This document shows positions 18,368 to 27,658 of a DNA stretch of 64,000 nt, piece by piece. Positions within the stretch are counted from its first letter, which is position 1. Each line of letters begins with the position of its first letter. Where the stretch lies: positions 3,038,001 to 3,102,000 of the forward strand of contig NZ_CP133111.1 in assembly GCF_033001325.1 (NCBI RefSeq), written 5' to 3'. Origin of the DNA: Rhodopseudomonas sp. BAL398. GTDB taxonomy: Bacteria > Pseudomonadota > Alphaproteobacteria > Rhizobiales > Xanthobacteraceae. The notes beneath the pieces were generated by a model. It made no database searches. It was given only the letters and a program-made list of their open reading frames with translations, and was not told where the DNA came from. The position numbers were made by a program, and so were the translations under genes.

Positions 18368-18392
18368 AACCTCATCACCATTCCGAGGTTCC
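18368..18392 (-). promoter_or_regulatory. EcfG-like promoter before the small membrane protein
   Basis: On the minus strand GGAAC (18388-18392) is followed after exactly 16 bp by GGTT (18368-18371). The accepted EcfG promoter is GGAAC-N16/17-cGTT, so the match lacks only the C. The start codon is about 70 bp downstream. Confidence 0.4.
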
Positions 18393-18667
18393 TTTTTATG
18401 CACAGGCCCGCTCAACAGCCGGCCTCAGCGCGCCATACCTTATCTTGATACCTGCTAACGTCGCGAGCCGCCGCGATCCCCGGCTGCCCGCAGCGGGCGG
18501 TGGCGATCCCCACCGACGCAGGCAGCGATGGTCTGCGGGCTGACCACGGGCAGCGGACCCCGGCGGTCCGGCCCGACCAACCCTATCTTAACCAATCCTT
18601 GCCAGATTGGACCTTCATCACGCTCTTACCGCCGCAGGCCACTCCAGGGTTTCGCGCTTTGGCTCTC

Positions 18668-20032
18668 ATGGATGCTCCGTCCGCAGCGACGCCGTTCGCG
18701 GCCCTGAAAAGCCGGCTCGGCGTCATGTTCGGCGGCTCGGGCGAAGCCTCGCTGACCAATCGGCTGGCCGGCACGATCTTTGTGATTCGCATCGTCAGCG
18801 CCGCTATGGCCTATCTCGCCCAGATTCTGCTGGCGCGGTGGATGGGCGGCTCGGACTACGGCATCTATGTCTATGTCTGGACCTGGGTGCTGCTGCTCGG
18901 CAGCATGCTGGATTTCGGCCTGGCGGCGTCGGCGCAAAAGATCATCCCGGACTATCGCGCCGCAGGCGATCTTGCGGGGCTGCGCGGCTTTCTGTCGGGG
19001 AGCCGCTGGGCCACGTTGGCGGCGTCCAGCCTGGCAGCGACGCTGCTGGCCGGCCTGGTCTGGGCGGCGTCGGGATCGATCGATCCGGCAACCCGGACAC
19101 CGCTCTATATCGGCTGCCTGACGCTGCCGGCCTTCGTGGTCGCCAATACCCAGGACGGCATCGCCCGCTCGCATGACTGGATGCGGCTCGGGCTGATGCC
19201 GCAATTCATCATCCGGCAGTCGCTGATCATCGGCTTCACCGCCGGCGCCTTCGCGCTCGGCTTCCAGCTCGGCGCCGTGGCGGCGATGACCGCCAGCTGC
19301 GCCGCGGTCTGGATCGCGATGCTGGGGCAGATGATCGCACTCAATCGCCGCCTCAAGGGCCATGTCGAGGCCGGGCCGAAGACCTATGAGTTCCGCGGCT
19401 GGCTGGCGATATCCTTGCCGATCCTGCTGGTGGAAGGCTTCTACCTGCTGCTGTCCTATACGGATGTGCTGGTGTTGCAGCAATTCCGCTCGGCACAGGA
19501 GGTCGGCGTCTATTACGCGGTGGTGAAGACGCTGGCGCTGGTGTCGTTCATTCACTACGCGATGTCGGCCTCGACCGCGCATCGCTTCGCCGAATATCAC
19601 GCCAGCGGCGACAAGGCTCGGCTGTCGGCCTATGTGGCGCATGCCATCAAATGGACGTTCTGGCCGTCGCTAGCCGCGACTTTGGCGCTGCTGGCGGTCG
19701 GCAAGCCGCTGCTGTGGCTGTTCGGGCCGCAATTCACCGTCGGCTACGACATCATGTTCATCGCCGCGATCGGCCTGATGGTGCGCGCCGCGATCGGCCC
19801 GGTCGAGCGCCTGCTCAACATGCTCGGCCATCAGCACATCTGCGCGCTAGCCTATGCGCTGGCCTTCGCGATCAATCTCGGCCTGTGTCTGCTGCTGGTG
19901 CCGCGCTATGGCGGCCACGGCGCGGCGGCGGCGACCTCGGCGGCGCTGGTGTTCGAGACCGTGCTGCTGTTCTGGATCGTGCGCCGAAGGCTAGGACTGC
20001 ACGTGTTGGCGTTCGGCAAGCGCGGCAGCTAA
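18668..20032 (+). CDS. Polysaccharide/lipid-linked oligosaccharide flippase (Wzx-like, MATE/MVF superfamily)
   Basis: ATG at 18668 gives 454 aa (the frame is open further upstream without similarity). Some 12-14 transmembrane helices are visible. The conserved N-terminus ASLTNRLAGTIFVIRIVSAA with LARWMGGSDYGIYVYVWTW and the mid-protein SLPILLVEGFYLLLSYTDVL segment are typical of polysaccharide_synt family exporters (PST). It probably moves lipid-linked glycans across the inner membrane. No glycosyltransferase cluster adjoins it, although LPS genes lie 7 kb upstream. Confidence 0.87.
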   Translation: MDAPSAATPFAALKSRLGVMFGGSGEASLTNRLAGTIFVIRIVSAAMAYLAQILLARWMGGSDYGIYVYVWTWVLLLGSMLDFGLAASAQKIIPDYRAAGDLAGLRGFLSGSRWATLAASSLAATLLAGLVWAASGSIDPATRTPLYIGCLTLPAFVVANTQDGIARSHDWMRLGLMPQFIIRQSLIIGFTAGAFALGFQLGAVAAMTASCAAVWIAMLGQMIALNRRLKGHVEAGPKTYEFRGWLAISLPILLVEGFYLLLSYTDVLVLQQFRSAQEVGVYYAVVKTLALVSFIHYAMSASTAHRFAEYHASGDKARLSAYVAHAIKWTFWPSLAATLALLAVGKPLLWLFGPQFTVGYDIMFIAAIGLMVRAAIGPVERLLNMLGHQHICALAYALAFAINLGLCLLLVPRYGGHGAAAATSAALVFETVLLFWIVRRRLGLHVLAFGKRGS

Positions 20033-20081
20033 GGTTCCGGAACCTCTATTCCGACATGGCGTCCGGTGCTATATTGGAAAC

Positions 20082-20312
20082 ATGGCACGTCCCGACCTCA
20101 AGGCCCTGCTCGAACGCGCTCAAACCTGGCCCGAAGCGGCGCAGGATGAGCTGGTTGCCGTTGCCAGTCAGATAGAAGATGAGTTGCAGGTCGACTATCT
20201 GGCAACACAGGAAGAATTGCGCGTCATCGACGTTGCAATGGTTTCGATCGATGCCGGCGAAGCCGCTACCGCCGCCGAGATCAAGGCGGTTTTCGCAAAA
20301 TTCCGGCGATGA
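20082..20312 (+). CDS. Antitoxin of a ParDE/RelBE-like module
   Basis: The 76-aa acidic protein has a helical body (LKALLERAQTWPEAAQDELVA) and an acidic C-terminal half ending in a conserved-looking EIKAVFAKFRR helix. Its stop overlaps the toxin start by 4 bp (ATGA), the standard antitoxin-first layout. The family is assigned mainly from the partner, so the exact antitoxin class is uncertain. Confidence 0.75.
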   Translation: MARPDLKALLERAQTWPEAAQDELVAVASQIEDELQVDYLATQEELRVIDVAMVSIDAGEAATAAEIKAVFAKFRR

Positions 20313-20602
20313 AACTGGTCTATTCGCGACGGGCACTGGCCGATCTCGGCAGGATTGCAACGTATTACACCGCCTCCGCCAGCCCCGCAGTTGCGGCCGC
20401 GATCGGATTTCGTCTCGAAACAACAATCGAGCGCATCTGCCGCGCGCCGCAAGCCGCGCCCCGGCTATCGCAGCGCTCGAACGTCCGCGTCGTTTCTGTC
20501 GTTCGCTATCCGTTCAAGATTTTCTATCGTTTGCGCAGTGACGCCATCGACATATTGCACGTTCGGCACACTGCGCGGCGTCCGTTCGAAGATGTCGACT
20601 GA
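20309..20602 (+). CDS. RelE/ParE-family toxin
   Basis: The 97-aa basic protein fits the RelE/ParE fold: VYSRRALADLGRIATYY at the start, ERICRAPQAAPRL in the middle, and RVVSVVRYPFKIFYRLRSDAIDILHVRHTAR at the end, with the usual basic C-terminal strand-helix. The ParE branch (gyrase inhibitors) is more likely from the pattern RYPFKIFYR...ILHVRHTARR. Directly downstream is a palindromic repeat. Confidence 0.85.
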   Translation: MKLVYSRRALADLGRIATYYTASASPAVAAAIGFRLETTIERICRAPQAAPRLSQRSNVRVVSVVRYPFKIFYRLRSDAIDILHVRHTARRPFEDVD

Positions 20603-20621
20603 GGTCGAAGGCTCGCACGGG

Positions 20622-20717
20622 GTCATCGCCGGCTTGACCGGGCGACCCAGTATTCCAGAGCGTTCGATCGCAAGCGCTATGGAATACTGGGCCCTCCGCT
20701 TTCGCGGAGGATGACGG
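20622..20717. repeat. Rhizobiales intergenic palindromic repeat (double hairpin)
   Basis: CCCAGTATTCCA (20646-20657) pairs with TGGAATACTGGG (20680-20691). A second hairpin, CCTCCGC/GCGGAGG, occupies 20693-20710. The element begins GTCATCGCCGGCTTGACCGG and ends GATGACGGG. This is a common dispersed unit in Bradyrhizobium and Rhodopseudomonas genomes. It may terminate the toxin operon. Confidence 0.75.
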
Positions 20718-20824
20718 GATGTTGCGCGGCGACGCCCCGCACAAACGGCAAGCGATGTGGCGGCGCCGTGCGTCCGGTATGGCCGGACTCCGTTGCTAAG
20801 TGGCGGGCGTCCGCAGGCGCCCGC

Positions 20825-21613
20825 TTACGCCGCGGTCCAGCCGCCATCCATCGACAGATTGGCGCCGGTGATCTGGCTGGCATCGTCGCCGCACAGATAC
20901 AGCGCCAAAGCGGCGACCTGCTCCGGGGTGACGAACTCCTTAGTCGGCTGCGCCTGCAGCAGCACGTCGTTCATCACCTGCTCCTTGGTAAGGCCGCGCG
21001 CTTTCATGGTGTCGGGGATCTGTTTTTCGACCAGCGGGGTCCAGACATAGCCCGGCGAAATGCAGTTCACCGTGATCTTGAAGGTCGCGAGCTCCAGCGC
21101 CGCGGTCTTGGTGAGGCCCGCGATGCCGTGCTTGGCGGCCACATAGGCCGATTTGAAGGGCGAGGCGACCAGCGAATGCGCCGAGGCGGTGTTGATGATG
21201 CGGCCCCAGCCGCGCTTCTTCATGCCGGGAATGGCGGCGCGAATGCCGTGAAACGCCGACGACAAATTGATCGCGATGATGGCGTCCCATTTCTCGATCG
21301 GAAAATCCTCGATCGGCGAGACGAACTGGATGCCGGCATTGTTGACCAGGATATCGACCGAACCGAACGAACTCTCCCCAAGCGCCACCATGGCGGCGAT
21401 CTCGGCGGGCTTGAGCATGTCGGCCGGCGAATACACGCATTTGACGCCGAAATCGGCCTCGATGCTGTTGCGTTCCTTCTCGATCGCGGCGGGCTCGCCC
21501 ATGCCGTTGATCACCACATTGGCGCCGGCCTTGGCGAAGGCGCGCGCATAGGCCAATCCGATGCCGCTGGTCGAGCCGGTCACCACAGCGGTCTTGCCTG
21601 TCAGACTAACCAT
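20825..21613 (-). CDS. bdhA: 3-hydroxybutyrate dehydrogenase
   Basis: The 262-aa short-chain dehydrogenase interconverts 3-hydroxybutyrate and acetoacetate with NAD, in polyhydroxybutyrate degradation. Visible are the nucleotide-binding TGSTSGIGLAYARAFAKAG, the NNAG motif (ILVNNAGIQFVSPIEDF), and the catalytic Ser/Tyr/Lys segment NTASAHSLVASPFKSAYVAAK. The Q in NNAGIQFVSPIEDFP and the PGYVWTPLVEKQIPD segment are typical of BdhA rather than other SDRs. AGGAG precedes the start. The patatin gene upstream on the same strand may share the operon. Confidence 0.93.
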   Translation of the reverse strand: MVSLTGKTAVVTGSTSGIGLAYARAFAKAGANVVINGMGEPAAIEKERNSIEADFGVKCVYSPADMLKPAEIAAMVALGESSFGSVDILVNNAGIQFVSPIEDFPIEKWDAIIAINLSSAFHGIRAAIPGMKKRGWGRIINTASAHSLVASPFKSAYVAAKHGIAGLTKTAALELATFKITVNCISPGYVWTPLVEKQIPDTMKARGLTKEQVMNDVLLQAQPTKEFVTPEQVAALALYLCGDDASQITGANLSMDGGWTAA

Positions 21614-21679
21614 TCGCTTGCTCCTGTTTGATTCTGGATTGATCGGGCCGGTCGGCCCGCGACATGATTGACCACGACG

Positions 21680-22819
21680 CTATTTGAACGCGTCCGCGGT
21701 GAGATCGCAGGTCACCATGGTCTCGCCTTGCTGCGGCCGGCGCAGGCAATCAGGATGACGCATCGAGACATGGACATCCTGCTCGCCGGATTTCCAGTGT
21801 TCGAGCATGTTGAGGCGGGAGAAATCGTAGTCTTTCGACGACGCTTCGTAATCCTTCTTGCGGTAGATCAGATGCACCACGGTGACGGTATTGTCCTTGG
21901 CGGCCTCGTGCAGGATCGCATAGGCCGGATCGTTCTTCAGGTCGTCGGGCAATCTGCCGATCAGATCGCGCAGCGCCTTGCGGGTGTTGCGGATCTGCTT
22001 GTTCTTGTCGGTGTTGAGCCGGGTGCGGCTGGAGAACCGGATGTCCTTTTCGCGCTCGGCGGCTTCCAGCAGGGTTTCGGGCAGCTGGCCGCGGGCGCTG
22101 AACAGGTCGACCTGGAAGATCAGCAGATCGTCGACCGTCTCCTCGCCCAGCACGTAATCGAGCGGCGTGTTGGAGGCGATGCCGCCATCCCAATAGAACT
22201 CGCCGTCGATCTCGACCGCCGGAAACCCCGGCGGCAGCGCCGCCGACGCCATGATGTGCTCGGGGCCGATGGTGTGCCGGGTATTGTCGAAATAGGTGAA
22301 ATTGCCGGTCGCGATATTGACCGCGCCGACGCTGAGCCGGATGCCGTTGCGGTTGATCAGGTCGAAATCCACCAGCCGCAGCAGCGTCGCGCGCAACGGG
22401 GACGTGTCATAATAGCTCAGCGATGTCAGCTCGCCGGACGGAAGCAGCTGTGGCGGCGGAAACCGCGGGGTGAAGAAACCCGGAACGCCGAACGCCGCGG
22501 TCAGCGCCGCGCTGGTCTCGTTGAAGATCGAATGGGCGCGGTCGCTGTGCAGCATCGGCTGCCACGGCACCGGCGCCGAGACCAGATCCCAGAATTCCTT
22601 CAGCTTGGCGACGCGGCTCTCGCGCGGATTGCCGGCGATGATCGCGGCATTGATCGCGCCGATCGAAATGCCGGCGATCCATTGCGGCTCGAAATCATGG
22701 TGGCACAGCGCCTGATAGGCGCCGGCCTGATAGGAGCCGAGCGCGCCGCCACCCTGCAGCACCAGCACGCGGCGGGCCTGCGCGGGGGTCAAGGCCGGTT
22801 TATGGGGCGTGTCATCCAT
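21680..22819 (-). CDS. Patatin-like phospholipase with DUF3734
   Basis: ATG at 22819 gives 379 aa. Patatin motifs are present: oxyanion loop LQGGGALGSYQAG, nucleophile GISIG (Ser), and the Asp of the dyad in YWDGGIASNTPLDY. The C-terminal part (TLLEAAEREKDIRFSSRTR, then VHLIYRKKDYEASSKDYDFS) matches DUF3734. In Rhizobiales these genes often lie beside bdhA, which suggests a role in lipid or polyhydroxyalkanoate storage metabolism. That role is inferred from neighbourhood only. Confidence 0.9.
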   Translation of the reverse strand: MDDTPHKPALTPAQARRVLVLQGGGALGSYQAGAYQALCHHDFEPQWIAGISIGAINAAIIAGNPRESRVAKLKEFWDLVSAPVPWQPMLHSDRAHSIFNETSAALTAAFGVPGFFTPRFPPPQLLPSGELTSLSYYDTSPLRATLLRLVDFDLINRNGIRLSVGAVNIATGNFTYFDNTRHTIGPEHIMASAALPPGFPAVEIDGEFYWDGGIASNTPLDYVLGEETVDDLLIFQVDLFSARGQLPETLLEAAEREKDIRFSSRTRLNTDKNKQIRNTRKALRDLIGRLPDDLKNDPAYAILHEAAKDNTVTVVHLIYRKKDYEASSKDYDFSRLNMLEHWKSGEQDVHVSMRHPDCLRRPQQGETMVTCDLTADAFK

Positions 22820-22910
22820 GATTGCCAATGCACCGGATCAGTCGACGCAAGGTGGCGTCCCTTCGCCGCCGCGTCAATTACGCAAACGGCGGAGGCTGAT
22901 CACGGCCGCT

Positions 22911-23423
22911 TTATCGCGGCGCCTCCGTCGAGGCCAGGATCAGGGTCCAGAATACCTTGTATTTGGTGCCCGGCGCATAGCTGGCGGCGATGCCCAATTT
23001 GGTGACGCCGCTCTTGAGCATATTGGCCCGATGCGGCGGCGAATCGCGCCAGCCCGAAAACGCCTCGGCCAGCGTGTGGTACCCGGCCGAAACATTCTCC
23101 ACCGCGATGGAGGCGGGATATCCCGAGGCATTGAGCCGCTTCGCCAGCGGCGCCTTGACGTCGTGGTCGAGCTTGTTGCGCTTGGCCATCGCCGTCGACT
23201 GGTCTTCGGCCAGCTGCATCAGCGCCGGATCGACCGTGACGGCGCCGAGGCCGTTATTGTGCCGGTACAGTGAGATCATCGAGGCCGCCGCGGCCGGATC
23301 GAGCTTGGCGCCGCCATTGGCCATGCTGAGATACATGGTCGGTTGATCGGCCACAGGCGCGATTTCGCCGGCGCATCCTGCCAGCACCAGAAGGCCGACA
23401 ACGGCCACCACCCCACGCTTCAT
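22911..23423 (-). CDS. CAP/SCP-domain lipoprotein
   Basis: Start at 23423 gives 170 aa. A lipoprotein signal ends at the lipobox LVLAGC (Cys17), so the protein is lipid-anchored. The CAP domain follows: MISLYRHNNGLGAVTVDPAL, DQSTAMAKRNKLDHD with a His, ENVSAGYHTLAEAFSGWRDS with a Glu, and SPPHRANMLKSGVTKLGIA. The usual His/Glu cavity residues are retained. Bacterial CAP proteins have no uniform function. Confidence 0.9.
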   Translation of the reverse strand: MKRGVVAVVGLLVLAGCAGEIAPVADQPTMYLSMANGGAKLDPAAAASMISLYRHNNGLGAVTVDPALMQLAEDQSTAMAKRNKLDHDVKAPLAKRLNASGYPASIAVENVSAGYHTLAEAFSGWRDSPPHRANMLKSGVTKLGIAASYAPGTKYKVFWTLILASTEAPR

Positions 23424-23567
23424 GTGCAATCCCCAGATCAGAGGCGGTTGTTGCACACCAACAATGGCCGAAAGGTGAACGTCAGGGCGGCAGCTTCGAA
23501 TTGGTTGCGATGGCGCCCGGCAAAAGCAGCGAGCTCGTTGCTCCGGTCTTGCGGGGAGCAGTCAAGC

Positions 23568-23596
23568 AAACGGCCCGGACTTGGTCCGGGCCGTTT
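23568..23596 (-). terminator. Terminator of glnII
   Basis: AAACGGCCCGGAC (23568-23580) pairs perfectly with GTCCGGGCCGTTT (23584-23596) around a three-base loop, 22 bp after the glnII stop. The stem ends in a short T-run in the glnII direction. Confidence 0.75.
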
Positions 23597-23618
23597 GAAA
23601 CCATTGTGAACCGATTGC

Positions 23619-24659
23619 TTAAGCTGCCGCGGCGGACTTGGCGCCGGCCGGGACCGAAGCGATGGTCTTCAGGATCTGCGAGGCGATGGCGTAGGGGTCC
23701 CCCTGGGAGTTCGGACGGCGATCTTCCAGATAGCCCTTGTATTCGTTGTTGATGAAGGAATGCGGCACCCGGATCGAGGCGCCACGGTCGGCGATGCCGT
23801 AGCTGAACTTGTTCCACGGCGCGGTTTCGTGCTTGCCGGTCAGGCGCAGATGGTTGTCCGGACCGTAGACCGCGATATGGGCTTCCCAATTGTCGCCGAA
23901 CGCCTTCATCAGCGCTTCGAAATAGTCCTTGCCGCCGGTCTCGCGCAGATAGGTGGTGGAGAAGTTGGCGTGCATGCCGGAGCCGTTCCAGTCGGTGTCG
24001 CCGAGCGGCTTGCAGTGATATTCGATGTCGATCTCGTATTTCTCGGTGAGACGCTGCAGCAGATAGCGGGCCATCCACATTTCGTCGGCGGCGCGCTTGG
24101 AGCCCTTGCCGAAGATCTGGAATTCCCACTGGCCCTTCGCCACTTCGGCGTTGATGCCTTCATGGTTGATGCCGGCGGCCAGGCACAGGTCGAGATGTTC
24201 CTCGACGATCTGGCGGGCGACGCTGCCGACATTGCTGTAGCCGACGCCGGTGTAATACGGGCCCTGCGGCGCCGGATAGCCGGCGGCGGGAAAGCCGAGC
24301 GGGCGGCCGTCCTTGTACATGAAGTATTCCTGCTCGAACCCGAACCAGGCGCCGTCATCGTCGAGAATGGTGGCGCGGGTGTTGGTCGGATGCGGGGTGA
24401 CGCCGTCGGGCATCATCACTTCGCACATCACCAGCACGCCGTTGGTGCGCGCGGCGTCCGGGAACACGCGGACCGGCTTCAGCACGCAATCCGAATTGCT
24501 GCCTTCCGCCTGCATCGTCGAAGAACCGTCAAAGCCCCACAGCGGCAGTTCGTCGAGCGACGGGAAGTTGGTGAATTCCTTGATCTGCGTCTTTCCCCGC
24601 AGGTTCGGCACCGGGGTGTAGCCATCGAGCCAGACATACTCGAGCTTGTACTTTGTCAT
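23619..24659 (-). CDS. glnII: Glutamine synthetase type II (GlnII)
   Basis: Start at 24659 gives 346 aa, the size of the eukaryote-type GSII found in rhizobia and relatives. Motifs are YVWLDGYTPVPNLRGKT, LPLWGFDGSSTMQAEGSNSD, WFGFEQEYFMYK, QWEFQIFGKGS, DWNGSGMHANFSTTYLR and YGIADRGASIRVP. It makes glutamine from glutamate, ammonia and ATP and is usually induced under nitrogen limitation through NtrC. Upstream are a sigma54-type promoter (24753-24767) and a 17-bp dyad, and the divergent gstI-like gene. GSII is not adenylylated, so transcription and GstI are the expected controls. Confidence 0.96.
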   Translation of the reverse strand: MTKYKLEYVWLDGYTPVPNLRGKTQIKEFTNFPSLDELPLWGFDGSSTMQAEGSNSDCVLKPVRVFPDAARTNGVLVMCEVMMPDGVTPHPTNTRATILDDDGAWFGFEQEYFMYKDGRPLGFPAAGYPAPQGPYYTGVGYSNVGSVARQIVEEHLDLCLAAGINHEGINAEVAKGQWEFQIFGKGSKRAADEMWMARYLLQRLTEKYEIDIEYHCKPLGDTDWNGSGMHANFSTTYLRETGGKDYFEALMKAFGDNWEAHIAVYGPDNHLRLTGKHETAPWNKFSYGIADRGASIRVPHSFINNEYKGYLEDRRPNSQGDPYAIASQILKTIASVPAGAKSAAAA

Positions 24660-24752
24660 GCGGTTCTCTCTGAGTTGCAATGCGAAGGGTGATGATCCCA
24701 AAGCTTGAAGGCGCCACATGTGCCTGGCGGCCAGCGGTCCTGCTTTTCCCAA

Positions 24753-24767
24753 GCATTTTGTATGCCA
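24753..24767 (-). promoter_or_regulatory. Sigma54 (-24/-12) promoter of glnII
   Basis: On the minus strand the sequence is TGGCATACAAAATGC. GG and GC are spaced exactly as in the consensus TGGCACG-N4-TTGC, with three substitutions outside those pairs. Transcription would start about 80 bp before the glnII ATG. Rhizobial glnII genes are known RpoN/NtrC targets. Confidence 0.7.
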
Positions 24768-24862
24768 AACGCGACCCACGCGGCGGCCTCGAAGTGCCGG
24801 GTCGCGACGCCGCCAGGCTGCCGCGCAAGCGACGACCGGTCGGCCCGAAAACCCCTCGTAAC

Positions 24863-24879
24863 TGCCCGCATGGCGGGCA
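24863..24879. promoter_or_regulatory. Candidate NtrC-type 17-bp dyad between glnII and gstI
   Basis: TGCCCGC-ATG-GCGGGCA is a perfect 7-3-7 inverted repeat, the same architecture as NtrC sites (TGCACCA-N3-TGGTGCA), about 100 bp upstream of the sigma54 promoter. The inner bases differ from the NtrC consensus, so the assignment rests on geometry and place. Confidence 0.45.
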
Positions 24880-25169
24880 CGAGACATAATTAACCACAGC
24901 CGCCCACAATTCCCTGGCCGGCACAGCAACCTTGGTTCCGCGCGGGCGTTGGCCTTGGCGTTTTGATTAGTTCGTCAGCAGATCAGCCGTTGCGCAAATA
25001 TGCAGCAAATCGTGATTTTTATTTAATCAGGTTGCATGAAGTGAAGGCAAACACGATATGATCAGGAGCCGACGCACGGCGTTATCCGACGCCAAGCAAG
25101 GCAAGCGAGCAAGGCAAGTATCGAGGCGACCACATTGGAGAAGACCAACTCGAAGGAGAGAAGGAGCGA

Positions 25170-25358
25170 ATGGTGAATACGAATTTGAACCAGGGATCCG
25201 CGAGGATCTATCAATTCCCAGTCGGCGGCCGCGCCGGTTTGTCGAGCCAGTTCGGCGCGACCACACCGTCGGCGACGCCGCTTCCCAATATCGTATCGGG
25301 CAGCAGCTGGTATCACGAAGCAGCCGTGGCTGAAGACCGGACCAGCAAGCCGCAATGA
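25170..25358 (+). CDS. gstI: GstI-like inhibitor of glutamine synthetase II translation (DUF2735)
   Basis: The 62-aa protein starts MVNTNLNQGSARIYQFPVGGRAG, the DUF2735 pattern, with AAGGAG eight bases before the start. It is divergent from glnII across a 510-bp gap. In Rhizobium leguminosarum, gstI has the same size and position, and its product lowers GlnII synthesis at the translational level. The symbol is given from size, family and context. A strong terminator follows at 25407-25438. Confidence 0.85.
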   Translation: MVNTNLNQGSARIYQFPVGGRAGLSSQFGATTPSATPLPNIVSGSSWYHEAAVAEDRTSKPQ

Positions 25359-25406
25359 CACCGATCAGGTCGACGCCCATGCGGGGCGTGAAAGACGCGC
25401 GTTAAC

Positions 25407-25438
25407 AAGGGCCGGCGTGCAAACGTTCCGGCCCTTTT
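25407..25438 (+). terminator. Terminator of gstI
   Basis: AAGGGCCGG (25407-25415) pairs with CCGGCCCTT (25428-25436), followed by further T residues, about 50 bp after the gstI stop. It lies between gstI and the convergent glutaminase gene. Confidence 0.75.
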
Positions 25439-25468
25439 CGTTGCGTGCGCCACGCGCGCACGGCCGGT

Positions 25469-26410
25469 TCAGACCCCGAAGATCGACCAGCCCATCCGCT
25501 TGGTCAGCGCCTCCAGGGCGATGCGGCCGAGATGGGAATTGCCCGACGCATCCAGTCCCGGCGACCACACCGCGATCGACGCCTTGCCGGGCGCAACTGC
25601 CAGCACACCGCCGCCGACGCCGCTCTTGCCGGGCAGCCCGACCCGATAGGCGAATTCGCCGGAGCCGTCATAATGGCCGCAGGTCAGCATCAGCGCGTTG
25701 ATGCGCCGCGCGCGCTGCGCCGACACCACCGAATGCCCGGTGGTGGGATTCTTGCCATTATGAGCGAGAAAACGCCCGGCCATCGCCAGCTGCCGACAGC
25801 TCATCGCGATGGCGCAATGGTGAAAATAGACGCCCAGCGTGAAATCGACCGGGTTGTCGAGCACGCCGAACGACTTCATGTAGTTGGCCAGTGCGGCATT
25901 GCGAAAGCCGGTGCGCTGCTCGGACGCCGCGACCGCGGCATCGATGGTGATGGCCGGATCGTCGGCCAGAAACTGCATGAAGCGCAAGATCTCGCCGATC
26001 GCCTCGCGCGGCTGATGCCCGGATAGAATCACGTCGGTCACCGCGATGGCGCCGGCATTGATGAAGGGATTGCGCGGCACGCCGCGCTCACGTTCGAGCT
26101 GGACGATGGAGTTGAAGGCGGAGCCCGAAGGCTCGCGGCCGACCCGGCGCCAGAGCCGGTCGCCGACCAGGCCGAGCGCCAGCGTCAGCGTGAACACTTT
26201 CGAGATGCTCTGGATCGAGAACGCCACATCGGCCTCGCCGCCGACGAAGGCGTTGCCGTCGGCGTCGATCACCGCGATGCCGAACACGTTCGGGTCGACC
26301 CCGGCCAGTTCGGGAATGTAATGCGCCACCTCGCCGCGATCGCTCCGCTGCGCCATCTCGGCGGCGATGTCGCGGACCACGGCGTCGAGGGATTCGCTCG
26401 CGTTGGTCAT
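25469..26410 (-). CDS. glsA: Glutaminase
   Basis: Start at 26410 gives 313 aa, the usual glutaminase A length. The beta-lactamase-like fold shows the catalytic Ser-x-x-Lys in [12 protein letters not shown], then [27 protein letters not shown], and [15 protein letters not shown]. It hydrolyses glutamine to glutamate and ammonia. It lies beyond gstI in a nitrogen-related neighbourhood but is transcribed separately, convergent with gstI. Confidence 0.93.
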   Translation of the reverse strand: MTNASESLDAVVRDIAAEMAQRSDRGEVAHYIPELAGVDPNVFGIAVIDADGNAFVGGEADVAFSIQSISKVFTLTLALGLVGDRLWRRVGREPSGSAFNSIVQLERERGVPRNPFINAGAIAVTDVILSGHQPREAIGEILRFMQFLADDPAITIDAAVAASEQRTGFRNAALANYMKSFGVLDNPVDFTLGVYFHHCAIAMSCRQLAMAGRFLAHNGKNPTTGHSVVSAQRARRINALMLTCGHYDGSGEFAYRVGLPGKSGVGGGVLAVAPGKASIAVWSPGLDASGNSHLGRIALEALTKRMGWSIFGV

Positions 26411-26469
26411 TCCCGGGCGCGAGCGTTTGCGCACGAAGCCAGACTCTGGCCACAGGGGCTGACCGCAAG

Positions 26470-26515
26470 ATTCCGGGTTCGCGCGCAGCTATCGCTGCGC
26501 CCGCCCCGCAATGAC
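26470..26515. repeat. Possible REP-like unit between glsA and cysA
   Basis: The stretch ATTCCGGGTTCGCGC...CCCCGCAATGAC contains an inner dyad GCGCAGC (26483-26489)/GCTGCGC (26494-26500). It resembles dispersed units seen in Bradyrhizobium genomes. Only one copy is visible here. Confidence 0.4.
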
Positions 26516-26608
26516 GTCTGTGCCGGGGATGGCCGGTGGGTTTTGATATGAGGCATCGTCAACAGAACTCGCAATTTCACCGCGCGCCATGCACGACGCG
26601 TACCAGCC

Positions 26609-27647
<1,039 letters not shown>

Positions 27648-27658
<11 letters not shown>

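Noticed and set aside
20039-20063. GGAAC-N16-CGTC just before the antitoxin gene
   Set aside because: It overlaps the end of the flippase gene, the -10 lacks the final T, and CGTC is frequent by chance in this GC-rich DNA. No stress link for the module is otherwise visible.
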